Shown: positions 1 through 9,202 of the stretch, one piece after another
Layout: each line of letters starts with the position of its first letter
Position numbering within the stretch: the first letter of the stretch is position 1
From: Panacagrimonas sp963975245
GTDB taxonomy: Bacteria > Pseudomonadota > Gammaproteobacteria > Nevskiales > Nevskiaceae
Assembly (NCBI GenBank): GCA_963975245.1
Contig: CAXBFJ010000002.1
Location: forward strand, 248,001 to 312,000
Length of the DNA stretch: 64,000 nucleotides
Direction of reading: 5' to 3'
Made by a program: the position numbers and the translations under genes
The notes under the pieces: generated by a model
Seen by the model: the letters and a program-made list of their open reading frames with translations, nothing else
Told to the model about the DNA's origin: nothing
Databases searched by the model: none

Positions 1-819
1 GATCCCCATGAGTATCTGGATCTGATGCAGCGTTACGGCGCGACCTTGATGGCCCTGTATCCGGCGATGTACGAGAGCGTCATCCAGCATCCAGACTTTG
101 CGACTGCCGATCTGGGACAGGTTCGTTGGGCCGTGTCGGGCGGCGCGAATTGTGGCCCGCGGCAATCCGGTCCGCTGGCGGCGCGTGGCATCCCGCTGAT
201 CCAGGCTTATGGCCTGACGGAAGCCGGGCCGAATTGCTTTGCCGTGTCGCTTGACGAACTACAAGCCAACCCCGGCACGGTCGGCAGGCCCATGAGCCAC
301 CTGCAGGCAGAGATTCGGCGTCCTGATGGCAGCGCCTGCCCAGACAATGAACCTGGTGAGCTGACGCTGGCCGGAGAGGCGATCTGTTCCGGTTACTTTG
401 ATTCTTCCGAATCCTGGCAGCAGTCACTTCGCGACGGATGGCTCTGGACCGGTGATATCGCACGCCGCGATGAAAATGGCCTGTTCTACATCCTGGGGCG
501 GAGTTCGGAAGTGTTCAGCTGCGGTGGCGCGCTGATGTTCCCGGACGAAATAGAGCGCGGAATATCCTCCTGCGATGAAGTTGCCGAGTGCGCGGTTATC
601 GGCATCACTGATTCACCTTCAGATCGCAACGGTGCGGCGCTGGCCGCCATTGTTCTCAGGCCGGGCGTTAAGCAGGACGCCAATCTGATCCGGGCCTCGC
701 TCAGGCGATACCTTGAGCCGCACAAGGTTCCGCAAGTCATGATGTTTGTCGACAGCTTGCCGAGAAATGACGTGGGACAGGTTGATCGCAATCAGTTGCG
801 CCAGACACTGCTCTCGTAG
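1..819 (+). CDS. AMP-binding (acyl-CoA synthetase-like) enzyme, C-terminal part
   Basis: The reading frame is open from the first base, so only the C-terminal ~270 residues are present. The ANL-family YGLTEAG motif starts at base 208, followed by GWLWTGD and the hinge region LGRSSEVFSCGG before the small C-terminal domain. Family members activate a carboxylic acid with ATP and usually pass it to CoA. The odd point is the A10 motif near the end: families read PxxxxGK, but here it reads LPRNDVGQVDR, with Gln (codon 778-780) at the place of the adenylation lysine. Adenylation may therefore be impaired, or the protein may act only in the thioester half-reaction. The substrate cannot be told from this part. 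Confidence 0.85.
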   Translation, partial: DPHEYLDLMQRYGATLMALYPAMYESVIQHPDFATADLGQVRWAVSGGANCGPRQSGPLAARGIPLIQAYGLTEAGPNCFAVSLDELQANPGTVGRPMSHLQAEIRRPDGSACPDNEPGELTLAGEAICSGYFDSSESWQQSLRDGWLWTGDIARRDENGLFYILGRSSEVFSCGGALMFPDEIERGISSCDEVAECAVIGITDSPSDRNGAALAAIVLRPGVKQDANLIRASLRRYLEPHKVPQVMMFVDSLPRNDVGQVDRNQLRQTLLS

Positions 820-946
820 CGCGACGCGGGTTGGCGCGCCAGACGCAATGCGCCGCCCACTGATGCTTCAGCGGGCCACTGGTCTGCCGCCGTATTCGCC
901 GATATGGTTAAAGTGACAGGCTCCAGTCTCACGAAGCCAGCAGAAC

Positions 947-1993
947 TTGAATGCAGTGCCGCCCGAACTGAGCGTCGTTATTCCGACTCTGAATGAGGCG
1001 AGCAGCCTGCCTGGGCTTCTGTCCGATCTTGCAAGGCAAGGACTGAATCTAGAGATCATGGTTGCTGACGCAGGCTCTGCTGATGCCACGACCGCCATCG
1101 CCCGCAAGAGCGGCGCACAGGTGATCAGCGCGCAGAAGGGGCGCGGCCGGCAGATGAATGCAGGCGCTGCAGAATCCAGGTCAAGGACACTGTTGTTTCT
1201 GCACGCTGATTCGAGGCTGGACGCTGCGCAGATGCTGGGTGACGCGCTCAAACATTTCGAGCAAGAGGTCGAGCATCATGGCGAGCGTGTCGCCGGGCAT
1301 TTCGGGCTTGTGTTCGACCGCACGCAAGAGACGCATTCCGCCCTGTTTCGCTTCATGGAGGCCAAGACGCGCAGCGGTCGGCGCGGCACCATCAATGGTG
1401 ACCAGGGCCTGATGATTCGCAGAGGCTACTTCGAGCAGCTTCAGGGATTCGATGAACGACTCCCGTTTCTGGAAGATCAGCGCATTGCCCAGAAGATCTT
1501 CGATGCCGGCCACTGGACCTTGTTGCCCGGACAGCTTCGAACCTCTGCACGGCGTTTCGAGTCTGAAGGTCCTCTGAGTCGGTACGCCCTGATGGGCTTG
1601 ATGATGGCCATGCACGACGCTGGCTTCGACGATTTTTTTGATTCGTTACCTGGCCTCTACGCAGAACAGAGTCAGACCCGCGAGCTGGACCCGGAGCCAT
1701 TTATTCGCACTGCGAGGCGCGCGGTCCTGAAGCAACTCAGGCGCGACCCTGGATTGCTGCTGCACATGGGCCGTTTCGCGCGCAGCAATGTCTGGCAGCT
1801 CGCACTGGCTGCTGATCTACATCTGGAGTGCGAGCCATCGCTTATGCAGCGCTTTGAGCAAGGGCTGGAAACGCGCCTCGACCATCGCATCGTCGACGTC
1901 GCTTCTGCCCTTGTCGGGGCAGGGGCATTGTTTGCTCTCTGGCCGCTCGCTGAGCGGCTCAGAGAGAAACTATTGGACTCAGCTGCTGCGTGA
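947..1993 (+). CDS. Family 2 glycosyltransferase (TIGR04283-like)
   Basis: This is a 348-residue GT-A fold glycosyltransferase. The N-terminus has SVVIPTLNEASSLP, then VADAGSADATT, KGRGRQMNAGA and LLFLHADSRL, the sugar-nucleotide and DxD-like region of the 'transferase 2, rSAM/selenodomain-associated' type. A hydrophobic stretch near residues 318-333 may touch the membrane. The start is TTG (947) or GTG (956); no good ribosome site is visible for either. The end overlaps the 3' end of the convergent typA by 15 bp. Acceptor and product are unknown. The family match is firm, the biological role is not. Confidence 0.8.
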   Translation: MNAVPPELSVVIPTLNEASSLPGLLSDLARQGLNLEIMVADAGSADATTAIARKSGAQVISAQKGRGRQMNAGAAESRSRTLLFLHADSRLDAAQMLGDALKHFEQEVEHHGERVAGHFGLVFDRTQETHSALFRFMEAKTRSGRRGTINGDQGLMIRRGYFEQLQGFDERLPFLEDQRIAQKIFDAGHWTLLPGQLRTSARRFESEGPLSRYALMGLMMAMHDAGFDDFFDSLPGLYAEQSQTRELDPEPFIRTARRAVLKQLRRDPGLLLHMGRFARSNVWQLALAADLHLECEPSLMQRFEQGLETRLDHRIVDVASALVGAGALFALWPLAERLREKLLDSAAA

Positions 1994-3814
1994 GTCGCGC
2001 TTGCGCTCGTGTTCCTTGAGGAACTTCTTGCGCACACGAATTGCAGCCGGCGTCAGTTCCACCAGCTCATCATCGTTGATGAACTCAAGTGCCTGCTCCA
2101 GCGAGAATTTCACCGGCGGTACCAGCAGTACGTTTTCGTCAGATCCCGATGCGCGCACGTTGGTGAGCTTCTTGCCGCGCAGCACATTGACGACCAGATC
2201 ATTGTCGCGTGAGTGAATGCCAACGATCTGGCCTTCGTACACCGACTGGCCCGGCTCCACCATCATCTTTCCGCGTTCCTGCAGATTGAAGATGGCGTAG
2301 GCAGGGGTGTCGCCCTGATCATTGGAGATCATCACCCCATTGTGGCGTTGTCCGATCTCTGCGTTCTCGGCCTTGGGGCCGAAGTGATCAAAGTTGTGAA
2401 ACAGCAGGCCCGTTCCCGAAGTCATGCTCATGAACTCGGTCTGGAAACCGATCAGGCCGCGCGAGGGAATCTGGTAGCTCAGGCGAATACGACCGGTACC
2501 GTCGGGCACCATGTCGAGCATCTTCCCGCCACGCTCAGCCAGACCCTGAATCGCGCCGCCCTGATGTTTTTCTTCAACGTCGGCAATGAGTGATTCGTAG
2601 GGTTCGCAAATCTGTCCGTCAATCTCCTTGAGAATGACTTGCGGACGCGACACGGCAATTTCATAACCTTCGCGGCGCATGTTCTCGAGCAGAATGCCGA
2701 GATGCAGCAGGCCGCGACCGGACACGATCAGCTGGTCGGGCGAATCGCCGGGCGCTACGCGCAGCGCGACGTTGGTCTTGAGTTCGCGCTGCAGGCGCTC
2801 GCTGATCTGGCGGCTGGTGACGAACTTGCCTTCCTTGCCGGCAAACGGCGACTTGTTCACCTCAAAGGTCATGCTCATGGTTGGCTCATCCACCACCAGG
2901 GCCTTGAGCGCTTCCGGATTCTTGGCGTCACAGATCGTCTCCGAAATGCCAAGCTCGTCAATGCCGGTCACGGCGATGATGTCGCCGGCCTGTGCCTCGG
3001 GGACCTCGACTTTGTCCAGGCCCATGAAACCCAGTACCTGCAGTACGCGCCCCATGCGCTTCTTGCCTTCGCGATCAACCACGGAGACCGGCGTATTGGT
3101 CTTGATGCTGCCGCGCTTGACGCGGCCAGTGCCGATGACGCCCACGTAGCTGGAGTAGGCCAGCGAAGTGACCTGCATCTGGAAAGGGCCTTCAATATCG
3201 ACATCCGGTGCCGGCACCTTGTCCACGATGGCCTGGAACAAGGGCGTCATGTCGCCTTCGCGAATATCCGGGGAATCGCCGGCGTATCCGTTCAGGGCGC
3301 TGGCGTAGATAAAGGGGAAGTCGAGCTGGGTTTCGTTGGCACCGAGTTTGTCGAACAGGTCGAACACCTGATCGACAACCCAGTCCGCACGCGCGCCCTG
3401 ACGGTCAATCTTGTTGAGCACCACGATCGGGTTCAGGCCCATGGCAAAGGCCTTCTGGGTCACGAACCGGGTCTGCGGCATCGGGCCGTCAACCGAATCC
3501 ACCAGCAACAGCACGGAGTCCACCATGGACAGCACCCGCTCGACCTCACCGCCAAAATCGGCATGTCCCGGGGTGTCGACAATGTTGATGCGGTACTGGA
3601 TGTCGGTACGGGCATCTGTCCAACGCAGGGCCGTGTTCTTGGCCAGGATGGTGATGCCGCGCTCACGCTCCAGATCGTTGGAATCCATGATGCGGTCGCC
3701 CAGTTCCTCCCGTTTATCCAGGGTGCCGGACTGGCGCAGGAGCTTGTCGACAAGGGTGGTTTTGCCGTGGTCGACGTGAGCAATAATGGCGATGTTACGT
3801 AGATTCTGGATCAT
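1979..3814 (-). CDS. typA: Translational GTPase TypA/BipA
   Basis: TypA is a ribosome-associated GTPase of the EF-G type that supports ribosome assembly and stress or cold adaptation. The 611-residue protein has the usual length. G1 (AHVDHGKTT, residues 12-20), the switch region ERERGITI, G3 DTPGHADFGGEVER and G4 NKID are all intact, followed by the domain II beta barrel, EF-G-like domains and the BipA C-terminal domain (PSRGLIGFQTEFM). A short GC-rich hairpin (3827-3840) lies in the leader. It is transcribed after purT but separated from it by 275 bp, so it probably has its own promoter. Confidence 0.97.
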   Translation of the reverse strand: MIQNLRNIAIIAHVDHGKTTLVDKLLRQSGTLDKREELGDRIMDSNDLERERGITILAKNTALRWTDARTDIQYRINIVDTPGHADFGGEVERVLSMVDSVLLLVDSVDGPMPQTRFVTQKAFAMGLNPIVVLNKIDRQGARADWVVDQVFDLFDKLGANETQLDFPFIYASALNGYAGDSPDIREGDMTPLFQAIVDKVPAPDVDIEGPFQMQVTSLAYSSYVGVIGTGRVKRGSIKTNTPVSVVDREGKKRMGRVLQVLGFMGLDKVEVPEAQAGDIIAVTGIDELGISETICDAKNPEALKALVVDEPTMSMTFEVNKSPFAGKEGKFVTSRQISERLQRELKTNVALRVAPGDSPDQLIVSGRGLLHLGILLENMRREGYEIAVSRPQVILKEIDGQICEPYESLIADVEEKHQGGAIQGLAERGGKMLDMVPDGTGRIRLSYQIPSRGLIGFQTEFMSMTSGTGLLFHNFDHFGPKAENAEIGQRHNGVMISNDQGDTPAYAIFNLQERGKMMVEPGQSVYEGQIVGIHSRDNDLVVNVLRGKKLTNVRASGSDENVLLVPPVKFSLEQALEFINDDELVELTPAAIRVRKKFLKEHERKRDSRSS

Positions 3815-4089
3815 GGAAAGACAACAGCCGGGCGTCCGGCGAAACGGAAAAAGGTCGCGGAGTTTACGCGGGCCACGGTTGCAAAGCGATTGAATCTGTC
3901 AAAGCAGGCCGAAAATCGGATCGCATCGGCATTCAAATCCCCGCACCCAGCTGCTGGCTGGGCCAGCTAAATGACAACGTCTGGGGCAGGCATTGCCGGT
4001 TTGAGCCCCAGGCAAGTCTGCATCCAGAGCCGCAAAGAAGCCCCGGTGACCAGCTGGTCGCTGGCAGGGCCAGCCATCAGACGGCAGAT

Positions 4090-5301
4090 TCAGGTCACGC
4101 GAATAGCGGCGGCTGCCTTGCGTGCCTTCTCCCGGGCCTGTTCGATGTCGTCGCCCAGGGCCAGGGCGACCCCCATGCGGCGGCGTCCCTGAACAGCGGG
4201 CTTGCCAAACAGCCTGAGCATGGTGTCGGGTTCCGACAGTGCCTTGTCTGCACCCGAAAACGAAGGTGATTCGCAATCTCCTTCGCAGAGAATTGCGCAG
4301 GAGGCGGACGGGCCACGCGCGCGGATGTTGGGAATCGGCAGGCCGAGGATGGCGCGAGCATGCAAGGCAAACTCAGACAGATCCTGTGAGATCAGCGTGA
4401 CCAGTCCGGTGTCATGGGGGCGCGGTGAGACTTCGCTGAAGATCACCTCGTCGCCTTTGACGAACAATTCAACGCCGAAAATGCCGCGTCCGCCCAGCGC
4501 ACGTGTGATGCGTTCGCTGATGTCCTGCGCCTTTTCCAATGCCCCTTTGGACATGGGATGGGGCTGCCAGGATTCGCGATAGTCACCGTCTACTTGCAGG
4601 TGACCAATCGGTGCGCAGAACGAAGTATGGGTGCCTTCTTCTTCGGTCATGCCGGGCGGGCCCGGCCAGTGCCGAATGGTGAGCAGGGTGATTTCGTAAT
4701 CAAAGTCCACGAAACCTTCCACGATCACCTTGCCCTGTCCGGCACGGCCGCCGTCCTGGGCGTAGGTCCAGGCCTTGTCGATGTCCGCTTCGGTCTTGAT
4801 CAGGCTCTGGCCTTTGCCGGAACTCGACATGACGGGTTTGACCACGCAAGGCAGGCCCAGGGCCTTGACCGCAGCGCGGTATTCATCCTGCGTATCGGCA
4901 AAGCGATAGGGCGAGGTTGGAATATCCAGGTCTTCCGCCGCGAGGCGGCGAATGCCCTCGCGGTCCATCGTCAGGCGAGCGGCGCGCGCGGTGGGCACCA
5001 CATTGAAGCCCTTCTTTTCCAGTTCCTGAAGGGTCAGCGTATGAATGGCCTCGATCTCGGGAATGATCAGATTGGGCTGCTCATCCATGATGACGCGGCG
5101 CAGTTGCTTGCCGTCGAGCATGTTGATGACATGACTGCGATGCGCAACCTGCATTGCCGGTGCATTGGCATAGCGATCTACCGCAATACATTCAACGCCA
5201 AGGCGCTGCAGTTCGATCACCACCTCCTTGCCCAGCTCTCCCGAGCCCAGCATCAAGGCGCACATGGCGGTGGGTGACAGCGGCGTGCCGAGTGTCGTCA
5301 T
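4090..5301 (-). CDS. purT: Phosphoribosylglycinamide formyltransferase 2
   Basis: PurT uses formate and ATP to formylate GAR in purine synthesis, a folate-independent alternative to PurN. The 403-residue ATP-grasp protein shows the N-terminal LGSGELGKEVVIELQRLGVE, the ATP-grasp segment CVVKPVMSSSGKGQS and the metal-binding FGVELFVKGDEVIFSEVSPRPHDTG (read here as separate short motifs). Length matches the family (about 390-400). It lies 41 bp downstream of the flavin oxidoreductase gene on the same strand and may be cotranscribed with it. Confidence 0.96.
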   Translation of the reverse strand: MTTLGTPLSPTAMCALMLGSGELGKEVVIELQRLGVECIAVDRYANAPAMQVAHRSHVINMLDGKQLRRVIMDEQPNLIIPEIEAIHTLTLQELEKKGFNVVPTARAARLTMDREGIRRLAAEDLDIPTSPYRFADTQDEYRAAVKALGLPCVVKPVMSSSGKGQSLIKTEADIDKAWTYAQDGGRAGQGKVIVEGFVDFDYEITLLTIRHWPGPPGMTEEEGTHTSFCAPIGHLQVDGDYRESWQPHPMSKGALEKAQDISERITRALGGRGIFGVELFVKGDEVIFSEVSPRPHDTGLVTLISQDLSEFALHARAILGLPIPNIRARGPSASCAILCEGDCESPSFSGADKALSEPDTMLRLFGKPAVQGRRRMGVALALGDDIEQAREKARKAAAAIRVT

Positions 5302-5342
5302 CTGGTATCTCTCAAAATAAGGTGGATTCGGTGTTGCTGTGT

Positions 5343-6668
5343 TCAGGAGCGGCGCTTGCGCGCAAGGTGCATGCGCATCGCAGCAATGTATTCAGTGCCC
5401 ATGTACTTGAAGAATGCCGAAAGTGCACCGCGTTTCAAATCGGGTGCCTTGCCGTCGGCCAGGCGCATGAGATTAAGGTAATACCAGCCCTGCGCGCCGA
5501 AAATGTTGACCATTTTCACGGCAAAGGACTTCGATTGCGGCGATAGCGCACCGGACTCGGATAGTTTGAGCACGTCTTCGAAACGTGGCAGTTCGTCGAT
5601 AACGCCGCTGAGCAGATCCTTGACCGACTCGGTATGCGTACACAGTGGTCGACCCACTCCGATCATGTCGCAGGCATTGTCGGTGAGCGCGTCTTCCATG
5701 GCGGCGCGGCTGCGAAATCCGCCGGTGACCATCAGCGGCATCCTGGCTACACGTCGAATCTGTTCGGCGTAATCGAGGAAATAGGCCTCGCGCTTGCGGG
5801 TGCTTTCACGTTGCGGCGCAGCCGTACTGGCGTCGCCCTGATGGCCAAGCAGGGCCGGTTGTTCGTAATTGCCGCCCGATACTTCGAGCAGATCAACGTG
5901 CTCGTCATTGAGCCACTCCACCACTCTCAGGCAATCGGCGTTGCTGAATCCGCCTTTGCGGAAATCATCGGAATTGAGTTTTACGCAAACCGGGAAGTCA
6001 GCGCCCACAGCTTTGCGAACACTGCGTACCGTTTCCAGCAGCAGGCGTGCCCGGTTGTCGAGGTATCCGCCCCAGGCGTCTTTCCGCTGGTTGGTGACCG
6101 GTGACAGAAAGGAGCTGATCAGATAGCCGTGTGCGCCGTGAATCTGCACGCCAGTGAATCCGCAATCGCGCGCAATCTGTGCAGCTCTGGCGAAGCGCTC
6201 GATGATGTCGAGGATTTCTTCTTCGCTGAGTTCCCGGGGTTTGGCAAAGCTTCCCAGGATGCCCAGCTGAACCGGCGACGGCGCCAGCGGCTGGCGGGTG
6301 ACATAGCGCGGCGACTGACGCCCCGCGTGGCTGATTTGCATCCACAGATGATTGCCGCCGACGGTGCCCGCCCGGGCCCAGCGTGCCAGGGCTTCGCGCG
6401 CCTGTGCATTGGTCGTCATCGGGTCCGTGGCATCAATTGCAACATTGGCCGGGCGTTCCAGCACACGCCGATCAATCTGCACATTGCCGGTCAGCAACAG
6501 GCCAGCGCCACCCTCGCTCCATTGCCGATACAGCGTTTCGTGGCGTTGGCTTGCGCGCAGATGCGCGTCTGCAAGACCTTCGGTCATGGCCGCCTTGCAG
6601 ATGCGGTTGGGCAGCGTCACGCCGCAGGGCAGGCGAAGGCTTGAATTGAGTACAGATGAAGTTTTCAT
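5343..6668 (-). CDS. NADH:flavin oxidoreductase, Old Yellow Enzyme family
   Basis: This is an FMN TIM-barrel ene-reductase type protein of 441 residues from the chosen ATG at 6668. Visible family features are PNRICKAAMTEGLA, WMQISHAGRQSP, GVQIHGAHGYLISSFLSP (with the substrate-binding His) and the phosphate-binding MVTGGFRSR and MIGVGRPL. The open frame extends upstream to 6728, but that start would overlap mutM, so the internal ATG is preferred. Such enzymes reduce activated C=C bonds or degrade xenobiotics; the substrate here is unknown. It lies between mutM and purT on the same strand. Confidence 0.88.
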   Translation of the reverse strand: MKTSSVLNSSLRLPCGVTLPNRICKAAMTEGLADAHLRASQRHETLYRQWSEGGAGLLLTGNVQIDRRVLERPANVAIDATDPMTTNAQAREALARWARAGTVGGNHLWMQISHAGRQSPRYVTRQPLAPSPVQLGILGSFAKPRELSEEEILDIIERFARAAQIARDCGFTGVQIHGAHGYLISSFLSPVTNQRKDAWGGYLDNRARLLLETVRSVRKAVGADFPVCVKLNSDDFRKGGFSNADCLRVVEWLNDEHVDLLEVSGGNYEQPALLGHQGDASTAAPQRESTRKREAYFLDYAEQIRRVARMPLMVTGGFRSRAAMEDALTDNACDMIGVGRPLCTHTESVKDLLSGVIDELPRFEDVLKLSESGALSPQSKSFAVKMVNIFGAQGWYYLNLMRLADGKAPDLKRGALSAFFKYMGTEYIAAMRMHLARKRRS

Positions 6669-6715
6669 GCGATTCGCGGTCTTGTGGCGTGGCTCAGCTG
6701 CAAATTCTGCAATAT

Positions 6716-7534
6716 TCAGCGCTGGCAAGTCGGGCAGTAGAAGCTTGATCGCTGACCAATGACGAGTCGTTTGATCGGAGACGCGCAGGTTCTGCAGGGC
6801 TGCAGCGTGCGGCCGTACACCGATAGATCCTGCTGGAAATAACCGGCGTGGCCGCTGGCGCCGACGAAATCCCGCAAGGTGGTGCCGCCCTGGCGGATAG
6901 CTGCTTCAAGAACCTCGCGGATGTGTCGTGCCAATTGTGCGTATTCCGCGCGGCTGACGCGCCCCGCCGCGCGACCGGGCCGGATACCGGCGCGAAACAG
7001 GGCCTCGCTGGCGTAGATATTCCCGGCGCCCACCACGACCTGGCCGTCCATGACGAAATTCTTGACCGCGCCGCGCCTTCCGCGCGATCTGTTGAAGAGA
7101 TAATCGCCGTTGAACGCAGGGTCGAAGGGTTCAGGACCCAGGTGCGCGAGCAACTCGTGATCATCGTCTCCTGCGTCCCAGAGCAATACCGCGCCAAACC
7201 GACGCGGATCATTGAGGCGGAGCAGCACATCGTTGGCTAGGAGCATGTCCAGGTGATCGTGGCGTATCGCTGCAACATCCGGAGCAAGTACGCGAAGGCG
7301 TCCCGACATGCCCAGATGAATCAGCAGGCGATCACCCGAATCAAGCAGCAGCACAATGTACTTTGCACGGCGCGAGACCTGTTCAATGCGGCGGCCGGTC
7401 AAGCGCTGTTCCAGGTCTGCGGGAATAGGCCAGCGCATGCGCCGATCACGCACGGTGACTTTCGCAATACGCTGCGCGCTCACATGCGGCTCGATGCCGC
7501 GGCAGACCGTTTCGACTTCAGGTAATTCAGGCAT
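6716..7534 (-). CDS. mutM: Formamidopyrimidine-DNA glycosylase
   Basis: MutM removes 8-oxoguanine and other oxidised purines and cleaves the abasic site. The 272-residue protein has the catalytic N-terminus MPELPEVET (Pro2 nucleophile, Glu3), the helix-two-turn-helix region with VVGAGNIYASEALF, and a C-terminal zinc finger (CRTC...CPTC). All catalytic features and the length are canonical. It is divergent from the monooxygenase gene at 7647 with about 110 bp between them. Confidence 0.98.
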   Translation of the reverse strand: MPELPEVETVCRGIEPHVSAQRIAKVTVRDRRMRWPIPADLEQRLTGRRIEQVSRRAKYIVLLLDSGDRLLIHLGMSGRLRVLAPDVAAIRHDHLDMLLANDVLLRLNDPRRFGAVLLWDAGDDDHELLAHLGPEPFDPAFNGDYLFNRSRGRRGAVKNFVMDGQVVVGAGNIYASEALFRAGIRPGRAAGRVSRAEYAQLARHIREVLEAAIRQGGTTLRDFVGASGHAGYFQQDLSVYGRTLQPCRTCASPIKRLVIGQRSSFYCPTCQR

Positions 7535-7646
7535 CCGACATGCTCGCCAGTCTGCGCGTCCACGTCCAGAGGTCTACACTCAAGGCGGAGCAAAGGGCGT
7601 CGGCCATCGCAGCCGGCAGCACGCTATCAGAACAGGAGAATCGCCC

Positions 7647-9161
7647 ATGAACATGCATTCCAACGCGTTTGATCCGGCTGCCTCCGCAGGCAAGGTTGAT
7701 CCGCGCATTGTCATTGTGGGCGCCGGCATGTCGGGCATGTTGCTCGGTGTTGTCCTGCATCGGCGCGGGTTTCGCAACTTTGTCATTCTGGAAAAGGCTG
7801 AAAAAGTCGGCGGTACCTGGCGCGAGAACGCCTATCCCGGCTTGGCCTGTGACGTCCCGGCCTATACCTACACCTACAGTTTCGAGCCCAATGCAGAGTG
7901 GAGTCATCGCTTTGCCCGCGGCCCCGAGATTCAAAAATATTTTGAGCGGGTTCATGCCAAATACGGACTTGAGCAGTATGTGCGCTGTAATGCCAAAGCT
8001 GACTCTGCGAAATATGAGAATGGCCAGTGGACCGTAACCCTTGAAGGTGGCGAAACACTGAACGCAGACCTGGTGATCACCGCTGCCGGATTTCTGCACC
8101 ACCCGAGCACGCCGGACATTCCCGGACTCGGGGATTTTGCTGGGAAGACCTGGCATAGCGCGCGTTGGGACCACTCGGTTGATCTCACGGACAAGCGCGT
8201 GGGCATTATCGGTACTGGTTCAACGGCGGTGCAGATCGTCGGTGAGCTTGCGGGTAAATGCGCAAAGCTTTCGCAGTTTCAGCGCACCGCGCAGTGGGTG
8301 CATCCGGCCTACGACACGGCGTATAGCGAATGGTCCAAGAAACTGCTGAGGCGTCTACCAATTCTGCCGCGCTTGTTCAGCCGCATGTACGCCTTCGCGC
8401 TGTCACTGACCATATCGCGGTTGCCTGTGCCAGATTCCTACATTCACAAGATTCTGGGCTGGGGTTGCCGGCGTGCGTTGAAATCAGTGAAAGATCCGGT
8501 GCTGCGCAAAAAGCTGACGCCGGATTATCAGCCGGGATGCAAACGCCTGATTTTTTCAGACACTTACTACAAGGGCATTCAGCGGCCCGATTGCGAACTG
8601 GTGACTGATCAGATTGAACGCATCGAGTCTGGCGGCGTGCGGACGCGTGACGGCCGTCTGCACGAACTTGACGTGCTGGTCATGGCGACCGGGTTTCACG
8701 CGCACAGCTACATGCGGCCGATGCGCGTGACTGGCGAGATGGGTCTGGAGCTGGACGACTTCTGGGAGCCGGGCGCGGTGGCGCATCGTGGCGTGGCGAT
8801 TCCGGGCTTTCCCAACTTCTTCATGATGCTCGGGCCGCACAGTCCGATTGGAAATTTCTCCGTCATCGCCATTTCAGAGGCGCAGGCGGATTACATCCTT
8901 CCCTTCATCGAGATGTATCGGGATGGCAAGGCGCGACGCATCGAAGCGAGTCTGGAGGCCACGCAGAAATACAACGACGCCATGCGCAAGATTGCCAAGG
9001 GAACCGTCTGGGCACGCGGTGGATGCACCAGCTGGTATATCGACAAAACCGGTCTGCCGGCAATCTGGCCGGATACGTTCTCGGTCTACAAGCACGCGCT
9101 GGAAACTGCCGGGCGTGATGAGTTCATCTTTTCCGGCCCTGCACAAAGAACGGACAACTAG
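7647..9161 (+). CDS. Flavin-binding monooxygenase (type I Baeyer-Villiger type), copy 1
   Basis: The 504-residue protein has an FAD Rossmann motif GAGMSGMLLG, GGTWRENAYPGLACDVP, the Baeyer-Villiger fingerprint FAGKTWHSARWD with its His, and the NADPH motif GTGSTAVQ. These enzymes insert oxygen beside a ketone using NADPH and O2. The frame is open far upstream, but the ATG at 7647 has a good ribosome site (AGGAGA at 7634-7639) and directly precedes the FAD domain. It is not in an obvious operon: mutM diverges upstream and the sulfatase converges downstream. It is the first of three such enzymes here; the natural substrate cannot be read from sequence. Confidence 0.9.
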   Translation: MNMHSNAFDPAASAGKVDPRIVIVGAGMSGMLLGVVLHRRGFRNFVILEKAEKVGGTWRENAYPGLACDVPAYTYTYSFEPNAEWSHRFARGPEIQKYFERVHAKYGLEQYVRCNAKADSAKYENGQWTVTLEGGETLNADLVITAAGFLHHPSTPDIPGLGDFAGKTWHSARWDHSVDLTDKRVGIIGTGSTAVQIVGELAGKCAKLSQFQRTAQWVHPAYDTAYSEWSKKLLRRLPILPRLFSRMYAFALSLTISRLPVPDSYIHKILGWGCRRALKSVKDPVLRKKLTPDYQPGCKRLIFSDTYYKGIQRPDCELVTDQIERIESGGVRTRDGRLHELDVLVMATGFHAHSYMRPMRVTGEMGLELDDFWEPGAVAHRGVAIPGFPNFFMMLGPHSPIGNFSVIAISEAQADYILPFIEMYRDGKARRIEASLEATQKYNDAMRKIAKGTVWARGGCTSWYIDKTGLPAIWPDTFSVYKHALETAGRDEFIFSGPAQRTDN

Positions 9162-9202
9162 ACGCTGTTTGCTACTGAGGCTATTGCTACCTGAGGAACG
9201 GT

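Noticed and set aside
2639..3802. A 387-codon frame antisense to typA
   Set aside because: His-rich, Gly-rich composition typical of a reverse-strand shadow; typA is unmistakable.
3899..4276. Frame running out of the purT 3' end into the typA-purT spacer
   Set aside because: Overlaps conserved purT codons in another frame and has no ribosome site or motif.
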